NCBI GenBank assembly: GCA_947651395.1
Contig: CANSYW010000002.1
Span: 62,001-126,000 of the forward strand
Source: an uncultured Pseudoflavonifractor sp.
GTDB lineage: Bacteria; Bacillota; Clostridia; Oscillospirales; Oscillospiraceae
Reading direction: 5' to 3'
Length of the DNA stretch: 64,000 nucleotides
Part shown: piece by piece, positions 9,887-19,070 of the stretch
Position numbering within the stretch: position 1 is the stretch's first letter
Layout: every line of letters starts with the position of its first letter
Notes under the pieces: generated by a model
What the model was told of the DNA's origin: nothing
Databases searched by the model: none
The model's input: only the letters and a program-made list of their open reading frames with translations
Made by a program: the position numbers and the translations under genes

Positions 9887-10363
9887 ATGCTCAATCGCAT
9901 CGTCCTCATGGGACGACTGGTGGCCGATCCTGAGCTGCGCACCACGCCTGCCGGGGTCACAGTAGCCACCTTCCGCGTCGCCTGCGACCGGGATTTCCGC
10001 AACAAGCAGACCGGCGAGCGGGAGACCGACTTCATCAATGTGGTGGTCTGGCGTCAGACCGCTGAGTTCGTCAGCCGCTACTTCGCCAAGGGCCGTATGG
10101 CCGTTGTGGAGGGCCGGCTTCAGATCCGCAACTATACCGACCGGGACGGCAACAAGCGCACCGCCGCCGAGGTGGTGGCCGACAGCGTCTACTTTGGGGA
10201 TTCTTCCCGTCGGGAAGGCGAGGGCGGCTTTGCCCCCTCCGCTTACGGCGCTCCCTCGGGGAGCTTCGGCGCCCCCCAGCAGCCGGCCGGCGGCTATGCC
10301 GCCCCCGCCGGCGACGACCAGTTTGCCGAGCTGGCCGACCCGGACGGCGACCTGCCGTTTTAA
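9887..10363 (+). CDS. ssb: single-stranded DNA-binding protein
   Basis: MLNRIVLMGRLVADPELRTTPAGVTVATFRVACDRDF and acidic C-terminal tail DPDGDLPF. Confidence 0.96.
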   Translation: MLNRIVLMGRLVADPELRTTPAGVTVATFRVACDRDFRNKQTGERETDFINVVVWRQTAEFVSRYFAKGRMAVVEGRLQIRNYTDRDGNKRTAAEVVADSVYFGDSSRREGEGGFAPSAYGAPSGSFGAPQQPAGGYAAPAGDDQFAELADPDGDLPF

Positions 10364-10403
10364 GTCACGGCAACTATTTTAATCAAAAAGGAGGTCTATC
10401 CTC

Positions 10404-10649
10404 ATGGCTATGGAAAATCGTGAGCAGCGTCCCCGCGGCCGGAAGCGCCGCAAGGTGTGCACCTTCTGCGTAGACAAGGTGGAGCACATCGACTATAAGG
10501 ATTCCGCCAAGCTCAAGCGTTTTCTGTCCGAGCGCAGCAAGATCCTGCCTCGCCGGACCACCGGCACCTGCGCCATGCATCAGCGTCAGCTGACCGTGGC
10601 GGTGAAGCGGGCCCGTCAGATCGCCCTGCTGCCCTACGTGACCGACTGA
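10404..10649 (+). CDS. rpsR: 30S ribosomal protein S18
   Basis: [61 protein letters not shown]. Confidence 0.96.
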   Translation: MAMENREQRPRGRKRRKVCTFCVDKVEHIDYKDSAKLKRFLSERSKILPRRTTGTCAMHQRQLTVAVKRARQIALLPYVTD

Positions 10650-10660
10650 ACAGAGCATCA

Positions 10661-10697
10661 AAAGAGCCGTGGACGAAAGTCCACGGCTCTTTTTTTG
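10661..10697 (+). terminator. Rho-independent terminator after rpsR
   Basis: aaaagagccgtggac gaaa gtccacggctcttttttt. Confidence 0.9.
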
Positions 10698-10709
10698 TTT
10701 CAGAAGGTC

Positions 10710-12029
10710 TCAGCGGTCTGAGGGGACGACCTTGATGCGCTTGCGGAAGGGGGCGGGCAGATATTCGTCGGAATCCTCGGTGACAGCCTGCATTCTGGCC
10801 CGGACCTGGAAGATACAGTCCTCCCGCTCTGCCCGGCCCATGATCACGTCTTCAGCGAAGGCGTGGCAGGAGGGGGCGCCGCAGGAGCCGCACAACAGTC
10901 CAGGCAGCTGCCGCTCCAAATCGTGAATGGCGGCCATCTTTTCCATGGCGGTGGTGCGGTCGGGATCCAGCAGGTAGGCGGGGGTAAACTCCAGCTCCTT
11001 GTCCGCCTGGATCAGGGCGTCGTCTCCCACCTCGGCGTCATAGTCGCAGGGGGCGTCGGGCAGCTCCCGGATGAGATGGCGCAGGCGCATGGTGGCCACA
11101 AAGGGATCCTCCACTGTCAGGCAGCCGCCCACACACCCTTGGGTGCAGGCGCACAGCTCCACAAAGTCCACGTCCGGCACCCGCTCATCCTCAATGGCCT
11201 CCAGAATGCGGATGACGCTGGACATGCCGTCCACTGCCATAAACCGCTCCGAGGTGCCCCGGGCGCTGGCCTCTCCGCCGCAGAAGGCCCAGCGGACCCC
11301 CGCCTTTCCGGCCTGGGGTGAGCTCAGGGGCTGGGAGAGCTTTTGCATGGGGGAGAGCAGACGTAAGTAGAGATCCCGGATGGAGAAGGCCCCGTCCAGC
11401 ACCGGCTGCTGCAGATCGTCGGGGGAGTGGGCGGCGGTGACCTGAGCCGAGCAGGGGACGATGGCGAACACGCCGATCTGCTCGGACAGGAGCCCCGTCT
11501 CCGCCATGGCCTTCTTTCGGGCCATTATGGCGGAGAGCTCCATGGGGGTGATGGTGGGGGTGATGTGCTCCAGCAGCTGAGGAAAGCGGATCCGGATGAG
11601 CCGCAGAGCCGCCGGACAGGCGGAGGAGATCACGGGACGCTTTTTTCCCTTGTCCTCCTCAGGGTGCTTGCGGGCGTAGTCGGACAGCAGTCCGGAGCCT
11701 TTGGCGGTCTCATAGACCGCATCAAAGCCCAGTTCCAAAAGACCGTCCAGGATCCGGCCGATCCCGTCCAGATTCTGGAACTGGCCGTAGAGGGCGGGGT
11801 CGGGCAGGGCCACGGTATACTGAAATTCCTCCAGGCAGGAGAAGGGATCGCTGCGGGCCTTGATGGCCTTGTGGGGGCAGGAGCGAATGCACTCGCCGCA
11901 GTCCACACACCGCTCGGTGAGGATGGTGGCTTTGCCCCGCCGCACCCGGATGGCCTGGGTGGGACAGATCTTCATGCAGGTGGTGCAGCCCCGGCATTTT
12001 GCGTATTCAATTGTGACGGAATGCTGCAC
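10710..12029 (-). CDS. [Fe-Fe] hydrogenase large-subunit-like 4Fe-4S protein (sensory type)
   Basis: Two ferredoxin motifs CRGCTTCMKICP and CVDCGECIRSCP; H-cluster-like SSACPA, VPCSAQ, CACTQGCVGG; C-terminal Fe-S motif CGSCGAPSCHAFAED. Confidence 0.82.
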   Translation of the reverse strand: MQHSVTIEYAKCRGCTTCMKICPTQAIRVRRGKATILTERCVDCGECIRSCPHKAIKARSDPFSCLEEFQYTVALPDPALYGQFQNLDGIGRILDGLLELGFDAVYETAKGSGLLSDYARKHPEEDKGKKRPVISSACPAALRLIRIRFPQLLEHITPTITPMELSAIMARKKAMAETGLLSEQIGVFAIVPCSAQVTAAHSPDDLQQPVLDGAFSIRDLYLRLLSPMQKLSQPLSSPQAGKAGVRWAFCGGEASARGTSERFMAVDGMSSVIRILEAIEDERVPDVDFVELCACTQGCVGGCLTVEDPFVATMRLRHLIRELPDAPCDYDAEVGDDALIQADKELEFTPAYLLDPDRTTAMEKMAAIHDLERQLPGLLCGSCGAPSCHAFAEDVIMGRAEREDCIFQVRARMQAVTEDSDEYLPAPFRKRIKVVPSDR

Positions 12030-12040
12030 AGTCGCTCACC

Positions 12041-12460
12041 TCAAATTTTGATCTTAATGGTGACGGTGGTACCCTTGCCCACCTGGGTGTCGATGTCCAT
12101 CTCGTCGGAATAGCGCTTCATGTTGGGCAGGCCCATTCCCGCGCCGAAGCCCAGATCCCGGGCCATGTCCCCGGCGGTGGAATAGCCCTCCTGCATGGCC
12201 CGATCCACGTCGGGGATACCGGGGCCGTGATCGATCATGCGGATGAGGATCTCGTCCATCCCCACATCCACCTCCGCCTGGCCGCCGTCGGCGTGAATGA
12301 CCATATTGATCTCGCCCTCATACATGCAGATGGAGGCCCGGCGGATCACGTCGGGAGGAAGTCCCAGCTTTTTCAGGGTGAGCTTCATCTTACTGGAGGC
12401 CTCGCCGGCCTCAATGAGATCGCCGCCCTCTACAGGATAGACCAGTTTGACCGCGTCCAT
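12041..12460 (-). CDS. RsbW/histidine-kinase-like ATP-binding protein
   Basis: MIDHGPGIPDVDRAMQEGYSTAGDMARDLGFGAGMGLPNMKRYSDEMDI (HATPase_c G-boxes). Confidence 0.82.
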   Translation of the reverse strand: MDAVKLVYPVEGGDLIEAGEASSKMKLTLKKLGLPPDVIRRASICMYEGEINMVIHADGGQAEVDVGMDEILIRMIDHGPGIPDVDRAMQEGYSTAGDMARDLGFGAGMGLPNMKRYSDEMDIDTQVGKGTTVTIKIKI

Positions 12461-12462
12461 TT

Positions 12463-12807
12463 TTACTCCTCCCCTCTCAGTCCCGCGGCATAGAGCTTGC
12501 CGCAGGCGTCATACATGCGCATGGACGTACACATAATGGACATATCCCGCTCCCGGGCCAGCTCCAGAAGTCCCTCGTCCGGCCGCTTGCCCCGGACGAA
12601 GGCCACGCACTTCATGTCCATCATGTCGGCGGTGCGGATGACCTGGGGATTGACAAGACCGGTGAGGAGCAGGGCCTGATTTTTTACATAGGCCAGCACA
12701 TCACTCATAAAGTCACTGCCGCAGGCGGAAAACACATCCCGGTCCAGCGCATCCTCCCCATAGAGGACCTCGGCGTGCAGGATATCCCGCACCTCAGAAA
12801 GTTTCAT
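12463..12807 (-). CDS. DRTGG-domain protein
   Basis: ACGSDFMSDVLAYVKNQALLLTGLVNPQVIRTADMMDMKCVAFVRGKRP. Confidence 0.7.
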   Translation of the reverse strand: MKLSEVRDILHAEVLYGEDALDRDVFSACGSDFMSDVLAYVKNQALLLTGLVNPQVIRTADMMDMKCVAFVRGKRPDEGLLELARERDMSIMCTSMRMYDACGKLYAAGLRGEE

Positions 12808-13029
12808 TGCTTTTTCCTCCCAAAAACTAAACTTGCGATTCTATATTTTCTATTGTAGCACGCCTGACCCCGCTTGTAAAGAAAGTTGTTCTATTTTTCA
12901 CAAAGTTTTTTCCGGAAAAGTCCCTCCTTTTGCACGCCCTTTGCCTTGACGAACGGGCCGGGAATGAGTATAATGAACTTTAATCCGCTAAAGAACCCTA
13001 TATAGCGTAAAATAAGGAGGTCATTCAGA

Positions 13030-14112
13030 ATGAAAGATCGCGTTTACAACTTCTCTGCCGGTCCTTCCATGCTGCCTCTGGCCGCGCTGGAGCGGGCGGG
13101 CGCCGAGATCACCAACTATCGGGCCTCCGGCATGTCAGTGATGGAGATGAGCCACCGCTCCAAGGCGTTCCAGCAGATCTTTGACGATACCCAGGCCAAG
13201 CTGCGCAGGCTGCTGAACATCCCGGAGGGCTACAAGGTGCTCTTTCTTCAGGGGGGAGCCTCCGGCCAGTTCTCCATGGTGCCCCTGAACCTCATCGGAG
13301 CCACGGGGAAGGCGGACTACGCCGTCACCGGCAACTTCTCCAATGTGGCCTATAAGGAGGCCAAAAAGTATGGGGAGATCTCCGTTGCCGCCTCCAGCGC
13401 GGAGAAAAACCACACCTTTATCCCCGCCCAATCGGAGCTGAAGCTGGATCCCCAGGCCTCCTATTTCTATTACTGTGCCAACAACACCATCTATGGCACC
13501 GAGTGGCAGTATATTCCCGACACCGGAAAAGTGCCTTTGGTGTGCGATATGTCCTCCGATATCCTCTCCCGTCCTGTGGACGTGAGCAAATACGGCCTGA
13601 TTTTTGCCGGGGCCCAGAAGAACATGGCCCCCGCGGGGCTGACGGTGGTCATCATCAAGGAGTCCCTGGCCGGCCATGAGCTGCCCTTCACCCCTCTGAT
13701 GATGAACTACAAGACCATGATCGACAAGGATTCCATGTACAACACACCCCCCTGCTGGTGCATCTATATGCTGGGGCTGGTGCTGGATTGGCTGGAGGAG
13801 CAGGGCGGCGTGGAAGGTATGGAGCGCATCAAGCACAGCAAGGCCCAGACCCTCTATGACGTCATCGACTCCTCCCGGTTGTTTACCTGCCCGGTGGAGC
13901 CCGGCTCCCGCTCCGATATGAACGTGGTCTTCCGCACCGGCAGCGAGGAGCTGGACGCCAGGTTCGTCGCCGCGTCCACCGCCGCCGGCTTTACCAATCT
14001 GAAGGGGCACCGCTCGGTGGGCGGCATGCGGGCCAGCATCTATAACGCCATGCCTGTGGAGGGCGTGGAGAAGCTGGCGGAGTTCATCCGCAAATTCGAC
14101 AAAGAGAACTGA
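13030..14112 (+). CDS. serC: phosphoserine aminotransferase
   Basis: VYNFSAGPSMLPLAALERA, MEMSHRSKAFQQIFDDTQAKLRRLL, GAQKNMAPAGLTVVI. Confidence 0.95.
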   Translation: MKDRVYNFSAGPSMLPLAALERAGAEITNYRASGMSVMEMSHRSKAFQQIFDDTQAKLRRLLNIPEGYKVLFLQGGASGQFSMVPLNLIGATGKADYAVTGNFSNVAYKEAKKYGEISVAASSAEKNHTFIPAQSELKLDPQASYFYYCANNTIYGTEWQYIPDTGKVPLVCDMSSDILSRPVDVSKYGLIFAGAQKNMAPAGLTVVIIKESLAGHELPFTPLMMNYKTMIDKDSMYNTPPCWCIYMLGLVLDWLEEQGGVEGMERIKHSKAQTLYDVIDSSRLFTCPVEPGSRSDMNVVFRTGSEELDARFVAASTAAGFTNLKGHRSVGGMRASIYNAMPVEGVEKLAEFIRKFDKEN

Positions 14113-14174
14113 AAGCCTCTCCCCCGCGGGGGGAAGCGCAAGCTCATATACTCAACCTGACAGGAGGGATCCCC

Positions 14175-15344
14175 GTGTTCCGTATCAAGACCCTGAATAA
14201 AATTTCCCCCGCCGGCCTCAGCCAGCTGGACAAGGCCCGCTATACCGTCTCCGACGGCGAGGAGAATGAGGACGGCGTGCTGGTCCGCTCGGCGGACATG
14301 CAGGACTATGTTTTTCCCGACGCCCTCCGGGCCATTGCCCGGGCGGGGGCGGGCACCAACAATATCCCCGTGGAGCGCTGCTCCCAGGCGGGGATCGTGG
14401 TGTTCAATACCCCCGGCGCCAACGCCAACGCGGTGAAGGAGCTGGTGATATGCGCCCTGCTGCTGGCCTCCCGGGGCATTGCGGCGGGCTCCAAGTGGAT
14501 CGACAGCCAGATCACCGCCGGAGTGAACATCGAGGACGTGGTGGAGAAGGGGAAGAGCCAGTTCGTGGGCCCCGAGCTCATGGGTAAGACGTTGGGGGTC
14601 ATCGGGTTGGGCGCCATCGGCGTTCAGGTGGCCAACATCGCCACCAAGCTGGGCATGACGGTTTACGGCTACGATCCCTACCTCTCGGTGGACGCCGCGC
14701 TCTCCCTGTCCCGGATGGTCCATGTCACGGGCGAGGTGGAGACCATCTATAAAAACTGCGACTACATCACCATTCACGTCCCCCAGAACAAGGAGACCAA
14801 GGGGATGATCAACGAGGACGCCATCCACATGATGAAGGGTGGGGTGCGCATCGTCAATCTGGCCCGGGGAGGCCTGGTGAACGAGGACGATATGATCGCC
14901 GCCCTGGGAAGCGGTAAGGTGGCCGCCTACGTCGCCGACTTCCCCACCAATAAGCTGGCGGGGGCACGGAACGTGACCCTCATCCCCCACCTGGGGGCCT
15001 CCACCCCGGAGAGTGAGGAGAACTGCGCGGTCATGGCCGCCCAGGAGCTGCGGGATTACCTGGAAAACGGCGACATCCGCAACAGCGTCAATCTGCCCAC
15101 TCTGGTGCAGCCCTGGTCGGGCATCGCCCGGCTGTGCGTCATCCACGCCAACAGCCCCGGTATGCTGGCCAGGATCACCGCCGTCCTCTCCGCTGAGGGG
15201 GTCAACGTGGAGAACCTGACCAACAAGTCCAAGGGGGAGTACGCCTACACCGTGGTGGATATCGGCAGCCGCATTGGGGAGAAAGAGGTGGAGGGCATCC
15301 GCGCCATCGACGGCGTTCTCCGGGTGCGGTACCTGACCCATTAA
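14175..15344 (+). CDS. serA: D-3-phosphoglycerate dehydrogenase with C-terminal ACT-like domain
   Basis: GAGTNNIPVERCSQAGIVVFNTPGANANAVKEL, LGVIGLGAIGVQVANIA, adjacent to serC. Confidence 0.93.
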   Translation: MFRIKTLNKISPAGLSQLDKARYTVSDGEENEDGVLVRSADMQDYVFPDALRAIARAGAGTNNIPVERCSQAGIVVFNTPGANANAVKELVICALLLASRGIAAGSKWIDSQITAGVNIEDVVEKGKSQFVGPELMGKTLGVIGLGAIGVQVANIATKLGMTVYGYDPYLSVDAALSLSRMVHVTGEVETIYKNCDYITIHVPQNKETKGMINEDAIHMMKGGVRIVNLARGGLVNEDDMIAALGSGKVAAYVADFPTNKLAGARNVTLIPHLGASTPESEENCAVMAAQELRDYLENGDIRNSVNLPTLVQPWSGIARLCVIHANSPGMLARITAVLSAEGVNVENLTNKSKGEYAYTVVDIGSRIGEKEVEGIRAIDGVLRVRYLTH

Positions 15345-15360
15345 AAGAAGGAAAGACAGA

Positions 15361-15403
15361 AAAAAGCGGCCGGCGATCAGATCGCCGGCCGCTTTCTCTT
15401 TTT
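15361..15403. terminator. bidirectional Rho-independent terminator
   Basis: aaaaagcggccggcgat cag atcgccggccgctttctcttttt between convergent genes. Confidence 0.85.
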
Positions 15404-15409
15404 CAAGGG

Positions 15410-16981
15410 TCATTGGGTCTGGATATAAATGCCTGTTTCCGCCGACCAGCCCACGGTGAAGCCCAAGGCGGCTCCCAGATCCCGAAACCTGAAATAGGTG
15501 CTCCCGCCCCCATGCGTGTCGGTGATCACAAAGGAATCCAAGACCACCTCTTGGCCGTTTACCTTTACCGGATCGGTTTGGACGGTGTAGTATGCCATGC
15601 CCGAGCGGGAGCTGGACAGCTCAGAACCGTTGGGGGAGTACCGCTTTCCGGGGGCGAGGGAGATGGAACCGTCCCACTCTACCTCAAATTGCGCGGCGGT
15701 GCCGTTTAGGATGATAGCCAGATCCCGCAGCTTGATATAGTTGGTGTCGTTTCCATTCTCATCCTTCAAAGCGTAGCAGGGGAATTGAACGGCCGAACCG
15801 TCCACCAGCACAGCTTGGGAGGAGGCGTAGGCCATGTCGGGGGCGGCGTTGGGCGGGATGGTGAAGAGCTGAACGGGAAGGGGCTGGTACGGGCTGGTAC
15901 GGTCGTCGGAGACTGTTCCGGCAAAGCCGTTTCCAAGCTGTCCTCTGTCATTGAGTCCCCATACCCACAGGGAGGAGTCTATTTTGCGGGCGATGGCGAA
16001 AAATTCTCCGGCAGTCACCTCGTCCACATCGGCCATGATCTGGGTGGGGAGAGGAACATAGTCCTCTCCGCCGGTCCCGGCCTCTCCGAAGATATTGGAG
16101 CCGCAGACCCAAAGGCTGTTGTCCTCCTTGATGATATAGCTGGTGGTGTTGGCCGCCGCCACGTCCCGGACCCCCTCCATGACCTGCGCGGGGCGGGAGC
16201 AGTAGCCTTGGTCGAAGCAGTCCACCTTGTCGTAATGCTCCTCAAAGAGAAGCCCGCCCGCGATTCCCCAAGCCCACAGGGTGCCGTCCTCCCGCACCGC
16301 CAGAGCGTGGATATTGCCCAGAGCCATTTTGGTTACTTTGTCCAGTACCCAAACAGGCTCCTCCCGGTAAACGTCGAGCCACCCTGAGTCGGGGCTTTCC
16401 CGGCCGTTTCCCAGCACGCTGAACGCGTCGTCTCCCCAAGCCCAGAGGCTTCCGTCCTTCCGGAGAGCGAAGACTGTGGAGGAGTCCGCGAGAAAATCGG
16501 CGACCTCATCAAACAGGGGGACCATTTGAAGGGTCTCCCCGTCAATGGGGACTCCGCCGGGGGAGAGGGTCCCTGAATGGTTGCTTCCCCAGCCGTAAAG
16601 GGCGCCATCCTCGGTAAGCACATAGCCGCAGTCCGCAAGGTAGTCATACTCCGCCTTCACGGCCCCGGTCATCCATTCTATTCCCCCTCCGGAAAATCCC
16701 TCGGAGAAAAAGAGAAGGGTCCCGTCGGTGCGGACCAGCATAGAGGGAACACCGGAGGAGGCTTGGGCGGTACAGCCTTTTCCCTCTACGACCCGGTGGG
16801 GAAGCCCATCCTCATATCCAAAATCCCAGACAGAGCCGCTGTCGTCAATGTAGGTGGTCCGGTTATAATTGGCGTTGAGGCGGGGAGAACTGTCTCCTGC
16901 CCCCAGAGCTGCCGGAGAAAAGAGGCTGAACATGACCAAGGTCAAAAATAACGCCGGAACAGACTTTTTCACGGGAATCAT
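15410..16981 (-). CDS. secreted RCC1-repeat protein with C-terminal copper-amine-oxidase-N-like (stalk) domain
   Basis: Repeated LWAWGxxxxGxLGNG motifs (GSLWAWGDDAFSVLGNG, SLWVWGLNDRGQLGNG); C-terminal YIKLRDLAIILNGT...FRFRDLGAALGFTVGW. Confidence 0.78.
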   Translation of the reverse strand: MIPVKKSVPALFLTLVMFSLFSPAALGAGDSSPRLNANYNRTTYIDDSGSVWDFGYEDGLPHRVVEGKGCTAQASSGVPSMLVRTDGTLLFFSEGFSGGGIEWMTGAVKAEYDYLADCGYVLTEDGALYGWGSNHSGTLSPGGVPIDGETLQMVPLFDEVADFLADSSTVFALRKDGSLWAWGDDAFSVLGNGRESPDSGWLDVYREEPVWVLDKVTKMALGNIHALAVREDGTLWAWGIAGGLLFEEHYDKVDCFDQGYCSRPAQVMEGVRDVAAANTTSYIIKEDNSLWVCGSNIFGEAGTGGEDYVPLPTQIMADVDEVTAGEFFAIARKIDSSLWVWGLNDRGQLGNGFAGTVSDDRTSPYQPLPVQLFTIPPNAAPDMAYASSQAVLVDGSAVQFPCYALKDENGNDTNYIKLRDLAIILNGTAAQFEVEWDGSISLAPGKRYSPNGSELSSSRSGMAYYTVQTDPVKVNGQEVVLDSFVITDTHGGGSTYFRFRDLGAALGFTVGWSAETGIYIQTQ

Positions 16982-17149
16982 CCCTTCCTTATTCCTATAA
17001 AGGGCGATTTTCTATATTATATCAGGAAGATCCTTTCCCTACAAGGGGGCCGCCCACAAAAATTCCCTCTTGACAACTGTATGTATCACATATATACTGT
17101 ATATGTTCAATAGATACAGTATCTACAAAAAGCAGATGGGAGTGACCAC

Positions 17150-17524
17150 ATGGATATCATCATCCGAAATACGGGGGAGACCCCCATCTACGACCAGATC
17201 ACCCGGCAGGTCAAAACATTGATCCTCACCGGGGCTCTCGGCGAGGGAGCGCTTTTACCCTCCATGCGGGCTCTGGCCAGAGATCTGCGCATTAGCGTCA
17301 TCACTACCAAGCGGGCCTATGAGGAGCTGGAGCGGGAGGGCTTCATCACCACCGTCCCGGGCAAGGGATGCTTTGTGGCCCCCAGAAATCTGGAGCTGGT
17401 GAGGGAAAACGCCCTGCGCCAGGTGGAGGAGCATCTGCAAAGGGCGGTGGACGCCGCCAAGATGGGCGGGATCCCCCGGGACGAGGTGCGCCAGACACTG
17501 GATATCCTATACGAGGAGGAATAA
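17150..17524 (+). CDS. GntR family regulator (YtrA-type)
   Basis: TPIYDQITRQVKTLILTGALGEGALLPSMRALARDLRISVITTKRAYEELEREGFI. Confidence 0.93.
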   Translation: MDIIIRNTGETPIYDQITRQVKTLILTGALGEGALLPSMRALARDLRISVITTKRAYEELEREGFITTVPGKGCFVAPRNLELVRENALRQVEEHLQRAVDAAKMGGIPRDEVRQTLDILYEEE

Positions 17525-17531
17525 ATGAACG

Positions 17532-18371
17532 ATGAAATACGCCGTTGAAATCAAAAATCTCACCAAGGACTTTGGCTCCTTTGCCCTGCGGGACGTATCC
17601 CTGGCCATCCCCGGGGGCACCATCCTGGGGCTCATCGGGGAAAACGGGGCGGGCAAGTCCACCCTCATCAAGTGCCTGCTGGGCATCCTGCACCCCGACG
17701 GGGGAGAGGTGGAGCTGCTGGAGGGGGCGGGGCTGGCCGGAGTGGGCTACGTCCCTGACGAGTGCCCCTTCTCCGACCAGCTGAAGGTGCGTCAGGTAGG
17801 GGCCTTCTGCGCCGGGATGTTCCCCGGCTGGGAGAGCGGGCTGTTCGAACACTATCTGGAAAAATTTGAGCTCCCCGCCGGAAAGAAGGTAAAGGAGCTC
17901 TCCCGGGGCATGAAGATGAAGCTCGCCATTGCCGCCGCCCTCAGCCACCGGCCGAACCTCCTGGTGCTGGACGAGGCCACCTCCGGCCTTGACCCGGTGG
18001 TGCGCGACGAGATCTTGGACGAGTTCCTGGCCTTTATCCAGGACGAGGAGCACGCCATCCTCATCTCCAGCCATATCACCAGCGACCTGGAGAAGATCTG
18101 CGACTATGTGACCTATCTCCACAAGGGCCGGGTCACCATCTCGGGGGCCAAGGACGAGCTGCTTGCCACCTATGGCAAGCTCTCCTGCTCCAGGGCGGAG
18201 CTGGCCGGGATCGACTCCATCCTTCTGGTGGGCAAGCGGGAGGGGGAGTTCGGCTGCCAGGCTCTCATCAACGACCGCCGGGCCTTCCAGGCGGTGTGGC
18301 CCCAGCTGCCCCTGGAGGCGCCCACACTGGAGGACCTGATGATCTTTACCACAAGGGGGGACAGGACATGA
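17532..18371 (+). CDS. ABC transporter ATP-binding protein
   Basis: LIGENGAGKSTLIKCLLGIL, LSRGMKMKLAIAAAL, LLVLDEATSGLDP. Confidence 0.95.
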   Translation: MKYAVEIKNLTKDFGSFALRDVSLAIPGGTILGLIGENGAGKSTLIKCLLGILHPDGGEVELLEGAGLAGVGYVPDECPFSDQLKVRQVGAFCAGMFPGWESGLFEHYLEKFELPAGKKVKELSRGMKMKLAIAAALSHRPNLLVLDEATSGLDPVVRDEILDEFLAFIQDEEHAILISSHITSDLEKICDYVTYLHKGRVTISGAKDELLATYGKLSCSRAELAGIDSILLVGKREGEFGCQALINDRRAFQAVWPQLPLEAPTLEDLMIFTTRGDRT

Positions 18372-18976
18372 CCGGCTTTTTGAAGCGGGACTTTTATCTC
18401 ATCAGCAATAACATCCGTTTTTACATTCTCATTATCGCGGCCTTTGCCGCCCTGTCGGTCTTTACCGATTTCAATTCTGGTTTTTATGTCTTCTATATAC
18501 TCATTTTTGGCATGTCCAGCATCCTGGGCCTGTTCAGCTACGACGATTTCAACCACTGGACGGCCTACGCCGCCGTGGAGAAGGGCCGCCGGGACATGGT
18601 GAACGCCCGGTACCTCCTCACTGTCCTGGTGGCGGCGGGGATGACGGCGCTGCAGCTCCTCCTGAGCCTGCTGGGAAGGGAGGAGAACAGCCTGCCCGTG
18701 GCGGCGGTCTACGGCGGGGTGTTCCTCCTCTACGCCGCCATTGCCCTGCCCGTCAGCTACCGCTTCGGCGGCACCAAAAGCCGGACGGTGATGGTGGTCA
18801 TCATCGCCCTTTTGGCCGGCGGCGTCGGCGTGGGGAGCTCGATCCTGACTATCTCCGGCACCCTGGGCCGGCTGCGCCTGCCGCCGGTGACCCTGCTGCT
18901 GCCGCTGCTGGGACTGGCCGCCCTGGCCGTCTCCTACCAGATCTCCTGCCGCATCATGGCGAAAAAGGAGCTTTGA
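18368..18976 (+). CDS. ABC-2 type permease-like membrane protein
   Basis: Multi-TM protein overlapping the upstream ATPase stop (ATGA). Confidence 0.85.
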   Translation: MTGFLKRDFYLISNNIRFYILIIAAFAALSVFTDFNSGFYVFYILIFGMSSILGLFSYDDFNHWTAYAAVEKGRRDMVNARYLLTVLVAAGMTALQLLLSLLGREENSLPVAAVYGGVFLLYAAIALPVSYRFGGTKSRTVMVVIIALLAGGVGVGSSILTISGTLGRLRLPPVTLLLPLLGLAALAVSYQISCRIMAKKEL

Positions 18977-19018
18977 GCCTGGGAGCTCTCCGGCGGGATA
19001 TGGCCCTTCTGCGTCAAC

Positions 19019-19058
19019 AAAAAACCGGGTCTGCCCCTTGGGGCAGACCCGGTTTTTT
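19019..19058. terminator. Rho-independent terminator
   Basis: aaaaaccgggtctgcccc ttg gggcagacccggtttttt. Confidence 0.88.
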
Positions 19059-19070
19059 GATTCGTTTCTG

